A DNA stretch of 64,000 nt from Cystobasidium ongulense (GCA_022835595.1 BQUP01000009.1:682001-746000), one strand, 5' to 3'; positions 9,669 through 22,129 are shown, numbered from the stretch's first letter. Numbers and translations: made by a program. Notes: a model not told the origin generated them from the sequence alone.

Positions 9669-12600
9669 TCAAATCTGCTTCCTTGCATCTGTACTATATT
9701 GCGTAGCTGACTCGTCAATGTCAGCCATATCTAGCTCCTCTTCTTCCATATCGTCCCTCTCGTCTCTGGCCCGTATAGGATCCGCCATACTGGCTTTCCT
9801 GTACTTCAATTTGGGTGGAGACAGTTTAGGGCCGGCTTGTGGCTCGTCCGCTCCAACAGCACTTGCGGGCCGTTTGCGAGTTGGGCTGAGCATCTGAGTG
9901 ACATGTCTTCCTGATCCACCTGGCGTTGGCGGTTGTACGTCTCTTCCTGCAACAATCTTGGAGTCATGCTAGTGAGGGGAGATTGTCAGATACCATCTTA
10001 CTTGTCATCCGTTCAGGTATTACATACTACAATTAGCGGATTTGATGTCGCTCCTTGCGAGCCCACAGGCAAGACCGTGGATGAGATCCCATGTAGACTG
10101 GCTCTCGGCACCAAAGGCTTGTAAGTGCTCTTTCCGCTTGCCGCAGCCAATTTGCTCGTGGCTACAAGGTTGTTGCTGCCAGCAGTTGTATCCGGAACAC
10201 CTTGCGATGCAGTGTTCCTTTCGACAGTCTGCGGCGTAGGTAGATAGCTCTCGTGCTCGTCCACATCCATTCGGGCGCTGGACGTTCTGACCACGAAGAT
10301 GGTGGCTGGAGGAGGTGGAAGGTCTACTTTCGGGGCGACTCGATTCGCTCGAGGGGAATTGCTGATATTCTCGAGCACCTGCCTTGAAGGCGATTTAGGT
10401 ATATCTGACGAAGGCAGCTTTGATGGACGTTCCTGAGTCTCTGGCAGAAACAATGAGCGCGAGCGGCTTGGCTCCCGAGGCCTTTCGGAAGAGTCTGAAG
10501 TGGAAGCCAATCGAAGGAGATTCGTTTTGCTTGGTTCTGACTTTAGTTTCTGTTTAATCGCCTTCTCTTCGCCTTCACCAGGCGTGAAATACCTCTCTTC
10601 CTTCTTTTTCAGGATTGCTGGCGAACTGTACAGAAAAGAGGGCGAGAACGAGTTCAATATTGCGACTCGCTAATGTATGTAATACCACTGACATATTCGC
10701 TTTGTAGTCCGAGGCTTTCGGCTTCTTTGGGCGTCCAGCTTTCGTTTTCTTAGAACCGGAGGACGATTGCATACTATCCTCAGCTAGTATCGCAGGTACA
10801 GCTAGATACCCTTCTTGTTTCGCTCGATCGATGAGTTCTTTAGCAGTTGTAATGTGCAGGCCTACATTTCAAAAGGCTAATAAGCGCACTGAAGCTGCAT
10901 CTGATAATACTACAAAAGACTCACCCAAGCGTTTGCCGGCATATCTGGCATCTGCGTATACGCCATCGCCGTAAAAGACCACCAGTAAGCGTCGAAAAGT
11001 AGTCAGAGAGAACAGCTCTTCGAGTACGCCGACTCTCTTGGCCTTAAGACTTCAGTATCAGCCGAATGATTGCATCATATAAGTGCATCTCTGGAAAGCC
11101 ATACCTTTTCATCGTCAGGCAAAAGGTCTGAGTCCTTGGGCAGAATCTGGCAGCGATAACTAAAGACAGGGGCCTCTCAATTTCAGCCTGGATGAGAAAG
11201 GGAGGAGCATTAGACATACCATTTAAACGGCACATTCTCTTCTTGGAGATCGGACCTCAGATCCCTGCAATAGTCTCTTGTCAGTATTTGTATGCTGATA
11301 TGTAAGAGCTTAGCTTACCCATAGCAGCTAAGATGCTTCCATGATTTGCATACATCGCACGAAACGAGCGGGACTTCGAACTTATCAGAGCCACCTGTGA
11401 AATGCAGCAGATAGATGTCAGCTAACCGTCTTTCTGTATGGCGGGGCTGAATTTTTTGAACTACCATTGTCGTTGTTGCCGCAGTCGCAATCGAGCTCTT
11501 CTTCCTCATCATCACTCCTTCCACTCACTGAAGGAGCCTTTTCGTGGCCATCACCGCTCTGCACAGATGCCGGTGCCTTTGCGAGGCCTTTGAGATCCGA
11601 AGTCAAATTTTCAGTAGACACTGCTGGACTTGTGGTGATATTCAGAGTGGCGCTGTTGCTCTCTGCACTCTGCATTTGCGCCGACTCTTCCGCGACTGGA
11701 AGGATTGGCACTGATAGGAGAGAAGCAGATGCAGGTACATTTGAAGGCTGGTCACATTGATTCGAAGGATCTGGTGTAGCTTGCATTTGCAAGTAATCCA
11801 GAATAGGCGACTCCTGCCCTTGAGATGCGCATGGGGCGGATGAAAGTGGTACGCCGTCCAATAACTGAGTAACCGCTTCCAAACTTCCTTGAATGTCATC
11901 CTCCTGCATTTGCACATCTGCGTCAATAGCATCGCCTGCATCAACAGCATCCATCTTAAAAATGCTTGAGAATGCGATTGAGGATTCTCCTCTGGCTAGA
12001 GCGGTGCCGCGAGGAAGGGTTTGTGTAGCTTGCAGTATGTCTGAAATGTCTGAATGTTGAGTATCTCTCAAGCCGAGAGAAGGATGTGTTGCTTTTCTTT
12101 GGGCAGAAGGAGGGTCGCAAATTGTTGGTATGCGTGAAAGTGGCTGCGTTTCCATCGTATAGGGATCGCAGGTTGCCTATGAGGAGCCTACAACTTAAGC
12201 CCAGAATAATCACGCAGGAGGATGTGCACACTCACAGCAGCCAACCGCAAGCGATCTGCGTCACTTAGGCCCTCATCCTGCTCTAGATCCTCTGGTAAGT
12301 CTGGCGGTAGGCTGTGAATGTGGGTCACGATGCCTTGAGATCTTACTTCTGCCTCACTTGGTTGAGGTGCATTTTTAGGCGTAGTCACTCGAGCTGGTGC
12401 GATTTGACTTTCCGGATCGAGGCTACCGTTTGAAGTTGTTAAGCCTAAAGGTTGACGTTTCTCATCCTTGCTCTCCTTTTCGGACAAAGTCTCGAAGCTG
12501 ATTTCGCACTCTTCATCGAATACTAGATCTTCAGCTGACCACAGGTAAGGACGCTGGCGTGCTTCGAGCTTCACCGGCGGACCTTCCGATTGAGAAGCTT

Positions 12601-13995
12601 GTAGTTCGTCTTGATCAGGCAACTGCTTAGCCACGGACATCATACGGACAGTCATGCTGATGCAGAGAATAACGTCAATGCCAGGCGTAGAGAGATATCA
12701 TGGCATAAGATACGGACCAATGATGTCCAGTATCCAGCTTGCCGTAGACACTGCTTTCCGGAACTGCCTTTGACGACTTTGTTCCAACTGTAAATTGCGT
12801 TATCTCTGGATCGGCATGGCGGAATGTGGGCTGAGCGAGGTAGGTGGAGTGAAGTAAGCGGATGAGTATAGTAGACGGGCACGCTCTATGGTACTCACTG
12901 GATCGTATTCTTCGGGTGTCTCATCAGTGTAATTGAGCTTGAACGTAATATACTTTTCTCCTGATGTACAAGCAAGGTTAGTATTTCAGCTGGATTGAGA
13001 TCAGCATGCTGCATTCACGTGGGAGAGTTTCCAACAATTGCGTAACGGTTACCAGACTAGGGCAGATGTACATGTGAGCTTTGTTAAATGTGCGAGAGCA
13101 GCATAAAAAGAACCATACCTTTTCACCAAAATTTGGGCCTGGTCTTTGACAGCACCGATTGTCCACTTAGAACGCTGTACCGATCTGTACTCCTCTGCAT
13201 CACTTGAAGATGTTCCTACGTTATACGAAGTAATAGGTCTATCTCGCAACTGATCCCGAATTTCCACGTCCGGCACTCTCATCTTTCCATCAGACGTTCC
13301 CACTTGCCGATACACGAAGTTGAAACTGAAAACAGCTTTATTAGGAAAGATTGTAACCTTTGTTTGAGAGAAGAGGAACTTACGCGTATAGTTCTACCAG
13401 CTGATAAGGGTGATCAGGGTCGAGGAAGATGCCCATCATCTGCAATGATCCTTCATAAGTCCGTACTTGTAGCCAATGTTCCACGTGCAGCTCACCAGTG
13501 TCTTTAGAAAGCCCTTGTCAACAGCATCGTTAATGCCATCCTGCGCAATATTCACCATTCGTGAGCTGAATCAAACGGGAGAAAGCGCTACAAGCTCACC
13601 AACGTCTCGAGGAGTGCATCCGCAGCTGCAAGCTGACCTCTTTGCAACAGTTTGACCCTGGTGCTAGCACGGCCACGATTGCCGTTACTGTCCGGCAGTT
13701 TAATGAGCTCGTCGAGTCTACAAAGCATGTTAGATATAGTCTGGTACTGCCCGAGTTGGGCTAATACTTGCCGGTTGTCTCTGAATACGCGTTCTGGGAA
13801 GATACCCCTGTGTATGAACGAGACGCAAGAAGGGTTGGTGAGATACTTCGATACTTGAATGTGAGCGATAGGCAAAGATGTGACTAACCTTAAGTAAGTA
13901 ACACATCCCAGTCCAGTGTGTATGAGTAGCTTGACGACTTGAAGTGATTCTTGCTGCGTAATTTGTCGCGTATCTGTAGATTGTTTGTGCTGCGT
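9669..13995 (-). CDS. HOP1: meiotic chromosome axis protein Hop1 (HORMA, PHD, winged helix)
   Basis: Hop1 builds the meiotic chromosome axis and promotes inter-homologue recombination and synapsis. The 5' exon near 13995-13890 reads QQESLQVVKLLIHTGLGCVT; then FPERVFRDNRQ, MGIFLDPDHPYQ, FVYRQVGTSDGKMRVPDVEI, LVTVTQLLETLP and YTDETPEEYDP follow through many small exons to about 12600, matching a HORMA fold. A long acidic, Ser-rich linker follows. Near 11520-11325 comes a PHD-like finger (CDCG ... VSCDVCKSWKHLSCYG). Then comes a winged-helix segment (FRRLLVVFYGDGVYADARYA, AKELIDRAKQEGYLAV) near 11040-10790. The tail is basic and disordered, with a stop at 9669. HORMA plus PHD plus winged helix is the chromatin-binding architecture known for fungal Hop1. 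The start codon is unresolved: the exon before 13995 must lie upstream, perhaps using ATG 14089. Confidence 0.85.
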
Positions 13996-14861
13996 CTTCT
14001 GAGCTTGCTTGGGCCGAACAGCCTGGGGAGCGACGTAACGAAGAGGGAGACCAACAGCAAAGAACGAAGTGACGAGCAGTCGAGAACATCAAGGGTTAAC
14101 GAAGAGGAGCAAACGAAAAGGCAGTCAGCTTTCAGCCCTCTCCATAGTGCTGTTGTGAGCGAGTAGGGCTGATCGAAAAGACGAGAGTGGAATGAAGGAC
14201 TTTGAGCAGGTAGACGGAGTGTAGCGAGTAGTCACCTGCATGCTGGTCAGCTCTCCCAATCAGGCGACCTGCAGTGCTGTCCTGGCAGCCAGTGCGAGAG
14301 TTTCGGTGTGAAGCAGGAAGCAGAGTTGAAGCAGAGAAGAGCTGCGCGAAGACGATAGCGAGAAGATGGTCCAGCAAGCGGCTCCGAAGAACGATGCTCA
14401 CAGCAATGAGTGTTAGGTAACAAGGCTTGGATGTAACCCTGAGCGCGAGTCTACTCTTTCTTTACGCTTGTTCAGCTGCAACAACGCTGCGTAAATGCTC
14501 ATAGAGCCCAATTGTGGCAAGTGCACACTGCAAGGGCTATGTAGGAACTCGCAGATGTCAACACAACGACACACTGGTATTTTGTGTATCATATCCCGCT
14601 GGCATCGACTACATGCATCTAGAAAGCACAAAATTGTATCTCGACGCGAGTGGCGTCCTCACGTGACAAGACGAGCCATGTTTTCAAACGCGTAGTATGT
14701 CTCCCTTCTGCAGGGTTCGTACACTTTCACCGACTGATTCTCTTGCATTGCTTTGAAATCCGCAAAGTAACATAGTTGTATCGGAGGATCTGCATAGGAA
14801 ATCAACAGAAACTCATTAGGCTGATCAGCAGGAACGCCACCAGGGAGATAATCCACACTCA
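13996..14861. other. intergenic, includes the HOP1 5' end
   Basis: Holds the unresolved HOP1 first exon and promoter. A 67-codon minus-strand frame at 14862-14659, overlapping the kinase stop codon by one base, is open but lacks motifs. Confidence 0.4.
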
Positions 14862-15749
14862 CTATCGAAGGACTTGGTGAACCTCCCGCAATACTGCTAC
14901 TTCTTCTTTGAAATCGCCAGCAAAGCCTTCAACGACCTCGTCCCAGAAGCTGGGAATTATAGGTTTCGCTTTATAGGCTTCCCAATACATTGGTAGCCAT
15001 CCTGCGGTCGTCCAGTCAATTACGGCGGTAATCTTGTATTTTCCGGTCTTCGTCTCTTTGTCTACTATGATGTTATAAGGATGTAGATCGCCATGCGTGA
15101 GTACGGGGGTTATGTTCTTTGGGCTTGAGAGGATTTTCCTATAGCTCGCTTTTTTTGCTTCCTTGTCTCTATACCAGGTGTCGAGTAAGTAGTCTACGAA
15201 CTCCGACTGAGTAAAAGGCCCAACCGGATCGAACGACGTCAAGCCTTCATCCTGCATTGCACCTCCAGTGAATGAGCAGATGCGTCCTTCTGATCCAGAC
15301 GGCGGTTCGGCTTCACGTAAAGTCTGGACGTAGCTTCGTAGGGTAGATACAATTTCGTTCTGATTTGCAACCGACATCTGATTCCAGACTTCTGCCAGAG
15401 GAAGACCCTTGGCACGACTCATGAGCACGTAGTGTCTCAGCACCTTGTTCTTGTGCCAGTAAGATCCCCATCGCAGCCAGACGCCTTGGATTCGAGGGAC
15501 TGGAATCGGCAAATAGGAGCCAACGATCCACATTGCTGCGATTTCGACCTCAGAAGAGTTCATTTTGAGGATTTGACCGAATCCAATGTTCACGATAAGC
15601 GGATTACTCCAGACCATCTGATCTCTGCGAGGAGGGGGCTGCTCGAAGAGCAACAGCCCCAACCATACGCGAAAGTCGAGGTATCGGGCGCGCCACCGTG
15701 ACATGAATGCGAGGTGTGTGAGCGGACAATCTCTCATACTTGACTGCAT
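14862..15749 (-). CDS. aminoglycoside phosphotransferase-like kinase (APH/choline kinase fold)
   Basis: Small-molecule kinase-like protein. The C-lobe shows the catalytic loop THGDLHPYNIIV (catalytic Asp, Asn) and the metal-binding VIDWTTAGW. The N-lobe has ILKMNSSEVEIAAMWIVGSY and LPIPVPRIQGVW, the usual nucleotide-binding side of fungal APH-family proteins. The 295 residues are about right. The family is expanded in fungi; most members have no assigned substrate. The ATG at 15749 sits inside a string that also resembles a splice acceptor (CTCAATGCAG), so the true start could be the next ATG (15737), or an upstream exon may exist. Confidence 0.75.
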   Translation of the reverse strand: MQSSMRDCPLTHLAFMSRWRARYLDFRVWLGLLLFEQPPPRRDQMVWSNPLIVNIGFGQILKMNSSEVEIAAMWIVGSYLPIPVPRIQGVWLRWGSYWHKNKVLRHYVLMSRAKGLPLAEVWNQMSVANQNEIVSTLRSYVQTLREAEPPSGSEGRICSFTGGAMQDEGLTSFDPVGPFTQSEFVDYLLDTWYRDKEAKKASYRKILSSPKNITPVLTHGDLHPYNIIVDKETKTGKYKITAVIDWTTAGWLPMYWEAYKAKPIIPSFWDEVVEGFAGDFKEEVAVLREVHQVLR

Positions 15750-16888
15750 TGAGACAAAAAGAATGGGCAGAATGTTGGTGGAAAAGTGACAGAAGCTGTG
15801 AACTTTGTCAGACAGTCAATGGTGCGTGCGTGCACTCGCCAATGCGTTGATCGGGTACCATCCTTCAAATACCAGTTATGGACAGCAAGCAAGGAAGGGC
15901 CGTTGGAGTGCTGAACGAATCTTCTTTGCACGCATCAGGGACCTCGGATACTATGCTGCGTGCCAATAGCTCTGCACTGCCTGAGATATCAATTCCCGAT
16001 TTGTTGTTTTTCGAATCGGAATTGAAAGGAATGGTAATGCTGCCTGGATCAGATTGTCAACGATGGACTTTTACTGCTCTCAACCATTTTCAGAGTCTAT
16101 TCCTTGGTTGGTTGGATGTTCCACCTATGGCTGCCCCAGAGATCATGTGCCAAGTCGTGAAAGACCACGAGGTGTTATCCATTCAACCGGTAATACCATC
16201 TGCAACTCGGAAGAGCTTGATAGTGCAGACCATTAATATTCACGTAGTTCATTCGTTGATGCTGTCATTTATGTTACTCTCTTTAGCGTTGTTCCTTGAG
16301 TCATTGGACTGCAGGGCTTCAGATCCCTCCGTTGCGGAGTTTAAGCTATGTCTTTCAAACCGGGTCTTAGCACTTCTTACCTGAGAGAACTAGCAATGAC
16401 GACGAGCAAATGAGATCCATCTTATCAGATATTCTTGACACCCGCGCTGCCTTCGTGGTTTATGGTCCCCGAATTAGTCCAGCACTTCAAGACAGCTTCT
16501 GTAATCGTTTTGCGATTTCTGACTCTGGAGCTTGTTCAGGGTCTGTGTCACAATCAAACGCTGCAGCATCTGCGGGTGACATGTCCCTAGTGCTTCGTTG
16601 CTGCTGTTCTCGTATCTGTTTAAAGAGAGTCGAGTTCCGGCGACACGGCGATGCGGTCATGCGGGCACGAGCTGACCGACGCCTCCTACAAGGGAACGCA
16701 ACTCAGCATTTGGGAACGAGTCTTCAGCAATCGACGTAGCACACAAGAGAACTCCTTCGCTACTTGCTGCTCTCTTCCGCTCTTCATTCATCCTGCACCA
16801 TAAACTCCGCTCATCGACAGCATTTCAACATATAGTTAAGGACCGTCCACGTGATCCACATCCGTAGTGAGCCAAACCAGTCCCCACG
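15750..16888. other. divergent intergenic between kinase and ABC transporter genes
   Basis: About 1.1 kb between two divergent starts, so it probably carries both promoters. A CCACGTGATC motif lies near 16848, 40 bases before the ABC start. A 168-codon plus-strand frame (15878-16384) is open but shows no recognisable feature; I do not call it a gene. Confidence 0.45.
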
Positions 16889-19458
16889 ATGCCTATCAAC
16901 AGGGAAGTCAGCAACAACAACAGCACAGCAGATATTGAAGCTGGTGCGGACTCTTACTTTTATAACCAATCTGTCAACACCTTCACCTGGGATCGATGCA
17001 ATGTGACGGTCAAGGACAGAGCGACCAAGAATGACCGCAAGCTTCTTGACAATGTCTCAGGAGTCGCTCGTGCAGGTAAGCTATTCTTTGAGCATAAGCA
17101 GTAATCTTGGACGTCTTTATTGACTTCACTTCGATGGGCTAGGCGAGATGCTCGCGCTCATGGGTCCCAGTGGAAGTGGCAAGACGACCCTTCTCAACCT
17201 TCTTGCAGACCGCATTGTCGCCAGAGGAGCCAATGTCGAATCTACCTTGCTAGTAGATGGCGTGAAAGTGGACAAGAAGACATTCAGATCTATCTCCTCT
17301 TATGTCGAGCAGGAAGATGCTTTGATTGGATCATTGACCGTCGCAGAGACCTTGCACTTTGGTGCTAGAATGTCGTCTGCTAGGTGAGTCTTTAGGCTGT
17401 ATCAACATTTGAGAACAATCTCTCGATATGTTCGTCATCGTTTGGTATGTCGACAATTATACTGACATCGTGACCTTGTGATTTTCCAGCCTGTCATCAA
17501 AGAGGAAAAGAACGCGTCTAGTGAACGATCTTCTCTCTGCATTCGGCTTGACCGCTTCAGCGGGTACTATTGTCGGCACACCAGTCCAGAAAGGAATCTC
17601 AGGTGGACAGAAACGTCGTTTATCTTCTGCCGTCGGCTTGATTAGCGCTCCGAAGATTCTATTCCTTGATGAGCCGACTTCAGGATTGGATTCGACCAGT
17701 TCTAAAGGTATGCCATCTTATGCTTTCTTAGTATCTAGGAACATGGCCTGATTCTGGCTGTTTGCTTCTCTCAATGACTGTCTTCTACAGAGGTCATGTC
17801 CTTCATCAAGAACATCGCACAGCGTTTCAAGGTAAGCTTTCGAAGCTGCCTTCAAGAAAGTCAGTTTGGTGAAAATGCATCATAGCTAACATTGGTCTTA
17901 CCTTTGCTCTTTATATTACAGCTCATTGTCATCTGCAGCATCCATCAACCATCAACAGCGACTTTCGACCTCTTCGATAACCTCCTACTTTTATCGAGCG
18001 GTAAAGTGTGTTACTCCGGCCCGATAAATCAAGTGAAACCCTACTTCGACAGAAATGGCTTCTTGATGCCAGCACAGATAAATCCGGCAGAATACATCCT
18101 AGATCTTGTGAATACCGACTTCTCAAGTCAAGTTGAGAATGAAGGAACTGGTATTGCAGCTGCTGTTGATGAAGGAAGATCTGAGAATGCCAAAGATCGT
18201 CTGTTCAGAATCCACCAAGATTGGGCTAATTCAGAAGAAGCCAGAGCTTTAATGCATGATATCGCTGCTGTCAATAAAGAGAAAAGCTCCCAAAGAGACG
18301 ACCAAGCCGATACGACGGTTTCGATGAAGCCTAATTTCGCATCCATGCTCTTGACTCTTCTGCATCGAGCATTCATCAAGTCTTATAGAGATATAGTGGC
18401 ATATTGGGTTCGGGTGGTCATGTATATGGGCTTGTCTATTTTGATGGGTACCGTATGGCTACGACTTGATGCAAATCAAGAATCCATTCAACCGTTCATC
18501 AACTCGATCTTCTTCGGAGCGGCTTGTGAGTCGTTTGTTTCTGAGCAAAAGATTTCCTTGCTGAAGCTGATGTTTTATCGTTGACTTCAGTCTTGAGTTT
18601 CATGGCGGTCGCATACGTTCCAGCCTACCTCGAGGACATTGCTGTCTTTTCGAAAGATAGGGCCAATGGCCTGTATGGACCAGCTCTCTTTATGATCCAG
18701 AACTTCATCATCGGCGTTCCATATCTCTGTAAGTGACGACCTTGCTTGAATTGATCTTTAAAGATATTGACGTCTAGGCGCCCCTTTTATGAGATCAGTC
18801 CTTATCACTATCCTCTTTACCGTGATCACTTACTGGTTGACCAATTTCCGACAAGGAGCAGGAGCAGTATTCACGTTCATTATGTGGGTATTCCTAGATC
18901 TTCTAGCTGCAGAATCTTTGGTCGTCTTCCTTTCTTCTATCATACCCAATTTCGTAGTCAGTTTAGCGCTTGTTGCGTTTGCAAATGGTTTATGGATGGC
19001 AGTGGGAGGATTCCTTGTTCGTGAGTCTTTGTTTTTCCGCCCATTCTTCACCGGAAGTACTGATGGGCCGATTTCGTTTGTAGCTCTTCCTCTTCTGAAT
19101 GTCTTTTACAAGTATGTCTTCCACTATATCGACTACCAAGCCTACGTTTTCCAAGGTAAGTCCTATCTTTCATCTTTCTCTCTGACCCGGACCAGAGAAC
19201 TGATGTCAAACTCCCCACTTTCTTCCACGTATAGGCATGATGGTAAACGAATTCAAAGCTCGAATCTATTCATGCGCAGAGGGATGTCAATGTTCTTTCC
19301 CAACTGGAGATCTTACCTGTGAAATACCAGGAACTTCAGTACTTGCCCAATATAGCTACAATACCGGAAAAGAAGGTCAATGGGTAGGAATTTTAATTGC
19401 TATAATTGCAGTTTATAGATTGTTGGCATATGCTGTAGTTTGGATGAAGAGGCATTAA
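16889..19458 (+). CDS. ABCG (White/WBC) half-transporter
   Basis: Nine exons (16889-17075, 17143-17383, 17490-17707, 17791-17831, 17922-18525, 18591-18728, 18778-19020, 19084-19155, 19235-19458) sum to 656 codons, 655 residues. The nucleotide-binding domain is N-terminal: Walker [10 protein letters not shown], signature ISGGQKRR, Walker [14 protein letters not shown] and the H-loop CSIHQPS. The membrane half follows, with helices such as [32 protein letters not shown] and [18 protein letters not shown] Cys-rich loop ([16 protein letters not shown]) precedes the last helix, as in ABCG proteins. Half-transporters dimerise; fungal WBC members export lipids, sterols or xenobiotics. The substrate cannot be read from sequence. 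All introns are GT-AG. Confidence 0.92.
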
Positions 19459-20263
19459 GAATAGAAATTTAGTAGCTTCATCTCAAGAAAGCGAATAGTC
19501 TGGTCCTTTTTTCGTGAACTTTCAAACGATGTGTGCAACATTTTTGTGTAATGCTTTCCATTATGTCTTTTCCCAAACCCTTCTCAATTTAAATGAAAGA
19601 CGAACTTTTGTTCAATAAGATCACAGTCCAGAAATAGGATCGAGTTTTGGCCCTTTTCGGGAGCATAGCCAGCTAGCACAAAGCTTTTCTCAGCTCAAGG
19701 ATGCATGGTTGGAGACTGATACCATCCTAGAGCTGAGGAAAGTCGTGTGCTAGCTGGCCACAATTCTTAGAGACTTTCCGGTCCCAGTGCACGTGCATGG
19801 CTGTTTGTTGCGAGGAAGGCGGGGCATCAACGAGGACAGCAGAAAGAGCAGAGTTGACCATACGTACCGCACACGCACTGTAACTCGCCTTGACCAGCTA
19901 CAGAGCATCCACCTTGGAGCAGAGCCAACCTCTGCAATGCAATTTCCAATCCGATCAGCCAGTTCGAGGAAGGATGGCGCCTTCAAGCAGCATGCAGGCT
20001 GGTCGGTATCTAGTCTACCGACTGAACAGCGTGGCACGCTCAGTAGACAAGCAGATCTAGCAAAGCAACATCGTTTCATTACCTCCAGGTGTTGGCATTT
20101 CTAGGCTACATGTATCTGCAGTCTTGTCATCAAATTGTCCCAAGGTCGACAAAGAAGCGTGTGCTACTGAGCATCACGCTCAGTAAGAGGCGCAAAGCAG
20201 TAACTTTACACCGTTCACGAGCTGTCGAGCTTCACAATATGCCGGGACCAAGGATGAAGTCGC
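19459..20263. other. ABC gene 3' flank and convergent spacer
   Basis: Contains the long inverted repeat at 19668-19758, described separately. Otherwise no gene motif was seen; plus-strand frames near 19787-20292 overlap the 3' flank of the CipC gene and look accidental. Confidence 0.45.
19668..19758. repeat. imperfect inverted repeat (36-base arms) 3' of the ABC gene
   Basis: The left arm begins GCCAGCTAGCACA at 19668 and the right arm ends with its exact complement at 19758. The arms continue inward with about 31 of 36 positions paired, leaving a loop of about 19 bases. It lies 210 bases past the ABC stop codon, so it could be in the 3' UTR or be a small foldback element. No flanking target-site duplication was seen. 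Confidence 0.75.
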
Positions 20264-21212
20264 TCAGTAGTTGTCCTGCTGGTAATTATTGAAGCTGTCC
20301 TCGTTGACGGCGTGTTCGGCGCGCTCTGAAGTAATCAGTCAATGGAGTCAGCCCATGAACCACTGAGAGCCCTCATCTATATGCAGACATATAGCCAAGA
20401 ATACCAACTCACTCTTCGCGTCGTGCTTGGCTCTCTCTCGGTCAAGGAAGTTCAAGCCGTGAGTTTCAAAGAGTTCTGATGGGGGATAGCGGAAATATTC
20501 AGAGCAGTGGGAAAGACGGTCAGCTGTGGAATATCAAACACAGGGTTACGTGTGGATGGCCTCACTGTCGGCCTCGGCACCAGCGAAACCAGCGAGGAGG
20601 TCTTTGGCGACCTGTGAAGCGCAGCCAGCAAGCACATTGAGAGAAAAGGAGAAGAAGCATACGGTGAGCGTGGTCCACTATAATTTCGTCGAGCGCAAGT
20701 CTAACATCGAAAGCTTACCTGATGGTTCTCTACCTTTCCATTTCGTTCTTCGTACTTCTGCACATGGGGGAAGGTGGAACATTGCTTGAGTGGCAAGCAC
20801 ACCAAGTCAAGGTGCAAGATGACTGACCTGGTATCTGTGGGATGATGCGGCGCATGTCAGCAACAAATCGCGCTTAGGCGATGAACTATCAGCACCCACT
20901 CTCGTTCAGCGGCAAAGGCAGCAGCGCCGCCGATGAGTTCTGGTGGCGAGGAAGGAGTGAGTTCCAGCTAGACACGACAAGACAGCGTCAAGTCAACCTA
21001 CCGTGGGAGAACTTGCCCTCGTGGTCCTGCGACAAGAAGGCAGAGGCGGTCAGCAGGTGGAATGTGCACGAGGTAGTTGACCTACCTCCTGAGGCGTGTT
21101 TTGGACTGTCTCGTAGGCCTGTCTTTCGTCGTTGCCGAACCTGGAGCGGGAGAGCGATGATTAGCAGAGTGTGGGTGGATAGCGAGTGGCTGTATGTCGC
21201 TGACCAGCCCAT
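20264..21212 (-). CDS. CipC-like / DUF3759 protein made of nine tiny exons
   Basis: Exons (21212-21205, 21140-21086, 21026-21002, 20939-20900, 20834-20828, 20757-20719, 20611-20566, 20475-20413, 20325-20264) total 345 bases, 115 codons. The product begins MGWFGNDERQAYETVQNTPQ. It continues with GKFSHELIGGAAAFAA, VAKDLLAGFAGAEADKLFE, THGLNFLDRERAKHDAKK and ends NNYQQDNY. This matches the small CipC (concanamycin-induced protein C) family, abundant cytosolic fungal proteins of unclear role often induced by stress or during infection. All eight introns are GT-AG and frame is kept throughout, including an 8-base first coding exon and a 7-base internal exon (codes the end of Glu, Tyr, Gln). Eight introns in 114 codons is extreme even for this genome. 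Confidence 0.85.
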
Positions 21213-22100
21213 GATGATGGTTGAGAGTGGTGTAGTTGTGTAGTTTGGAAGGGTGATCGGGCGTACTTGGTTAAGTGGAGTGGACAGAGCAGAAGCAAGA
21301 GGTCGACGACACTTCCAACGCTCTTGTACACCTGATCGTGTGCCCAAGACGACTGCGACCCTCCTGCTCGCTTGCTCACCATGCTGGCGTCACCTGTGCT
21401 ATAAATTCCAAGTGATATTATATTCCTGGACACACCCTCTGTATTAATAGCATCGTCGTCCGCCGCAGCAGCAGGAGGAGGGAGAGAGAAGAGCACAGCC
21501 TGGGACCGCATACACGCGTCTCGTAGCGCAAGTCTTCTCACCAACGCGTACTCCTACAACCACACCGTCCCTACCCTGCATTCTCGTGACATGGCATCGA
21601 GTTCCAGCAACAAGGTTGGGCACGTGCACCACCGGACCGACTATCGGACCCGTTCAATCACTCACCGACCGAACCTTGTCAGTCCGCTGAGTATCAACTT
21701 GCAGCTCACAGACAATACACACCAACGGAGCTTGTCATCTTGAAGTATGTCCAACTGCCTTGAGGAGCTCAATTCAGACCGTTCGAAAATCCACGTCAAC
21801 GGTATTGTTATAGCTTTGGGACACTCCTCATGGTGCAACCGGCGCTAAACCAAGTGGCAGTTGATATCAATGAGTTTGGAAGGATGGAAGGTTAACTCCC
21901 TGGTTTAGCCGATCCAGCGAGTGTTTCCAGTCGTTTCCCTTCTCTTTCTAAACCCTCTCGTATCCGTCAAACCTGCTCATATCTGTCACAGTGGAAGCCG
22001 TCTGAAAGCGAGGGTCTTCCAGGTCATTCTATGCCTTCCAGTTTTAGGGTATAGTAGTGCGCCTGAATCTGACCCTCATCTCTCGCTTAGGAAGCACTTC
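21213..22100. other. intergenic, CipC promoter side
   Basis: Upstream of the CipC gene; no gene recognised. Open frames on the minus strand at 21544-21161 overlap the CipC exons and introns in other frames and are shadows. Confidence 0.5.
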
Positions 22101-22129
22101 GACAACTTTCGAAGGGCGATTTACTAGAC

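Noticed and set aside
14659-14862. 67-codon frame directly after the kinase stop, a possible extra exon
   Set aside because: Splicing from the GTGAGT at the stop to the available acceptors creates a stop immediately or soon after; no family support.
15878-16384. 168-codon plus-strand open frame between the kinase and ABC genes
   Set aside because: No motif, no splice support, and it lies in the expected divergent promoter region.
21161-21544. 127-codon minus-strand frame across the CipC 5' region
   Set aside because: It is a shadow of the spliced CipC gene, whose tiny exons explain the region better.
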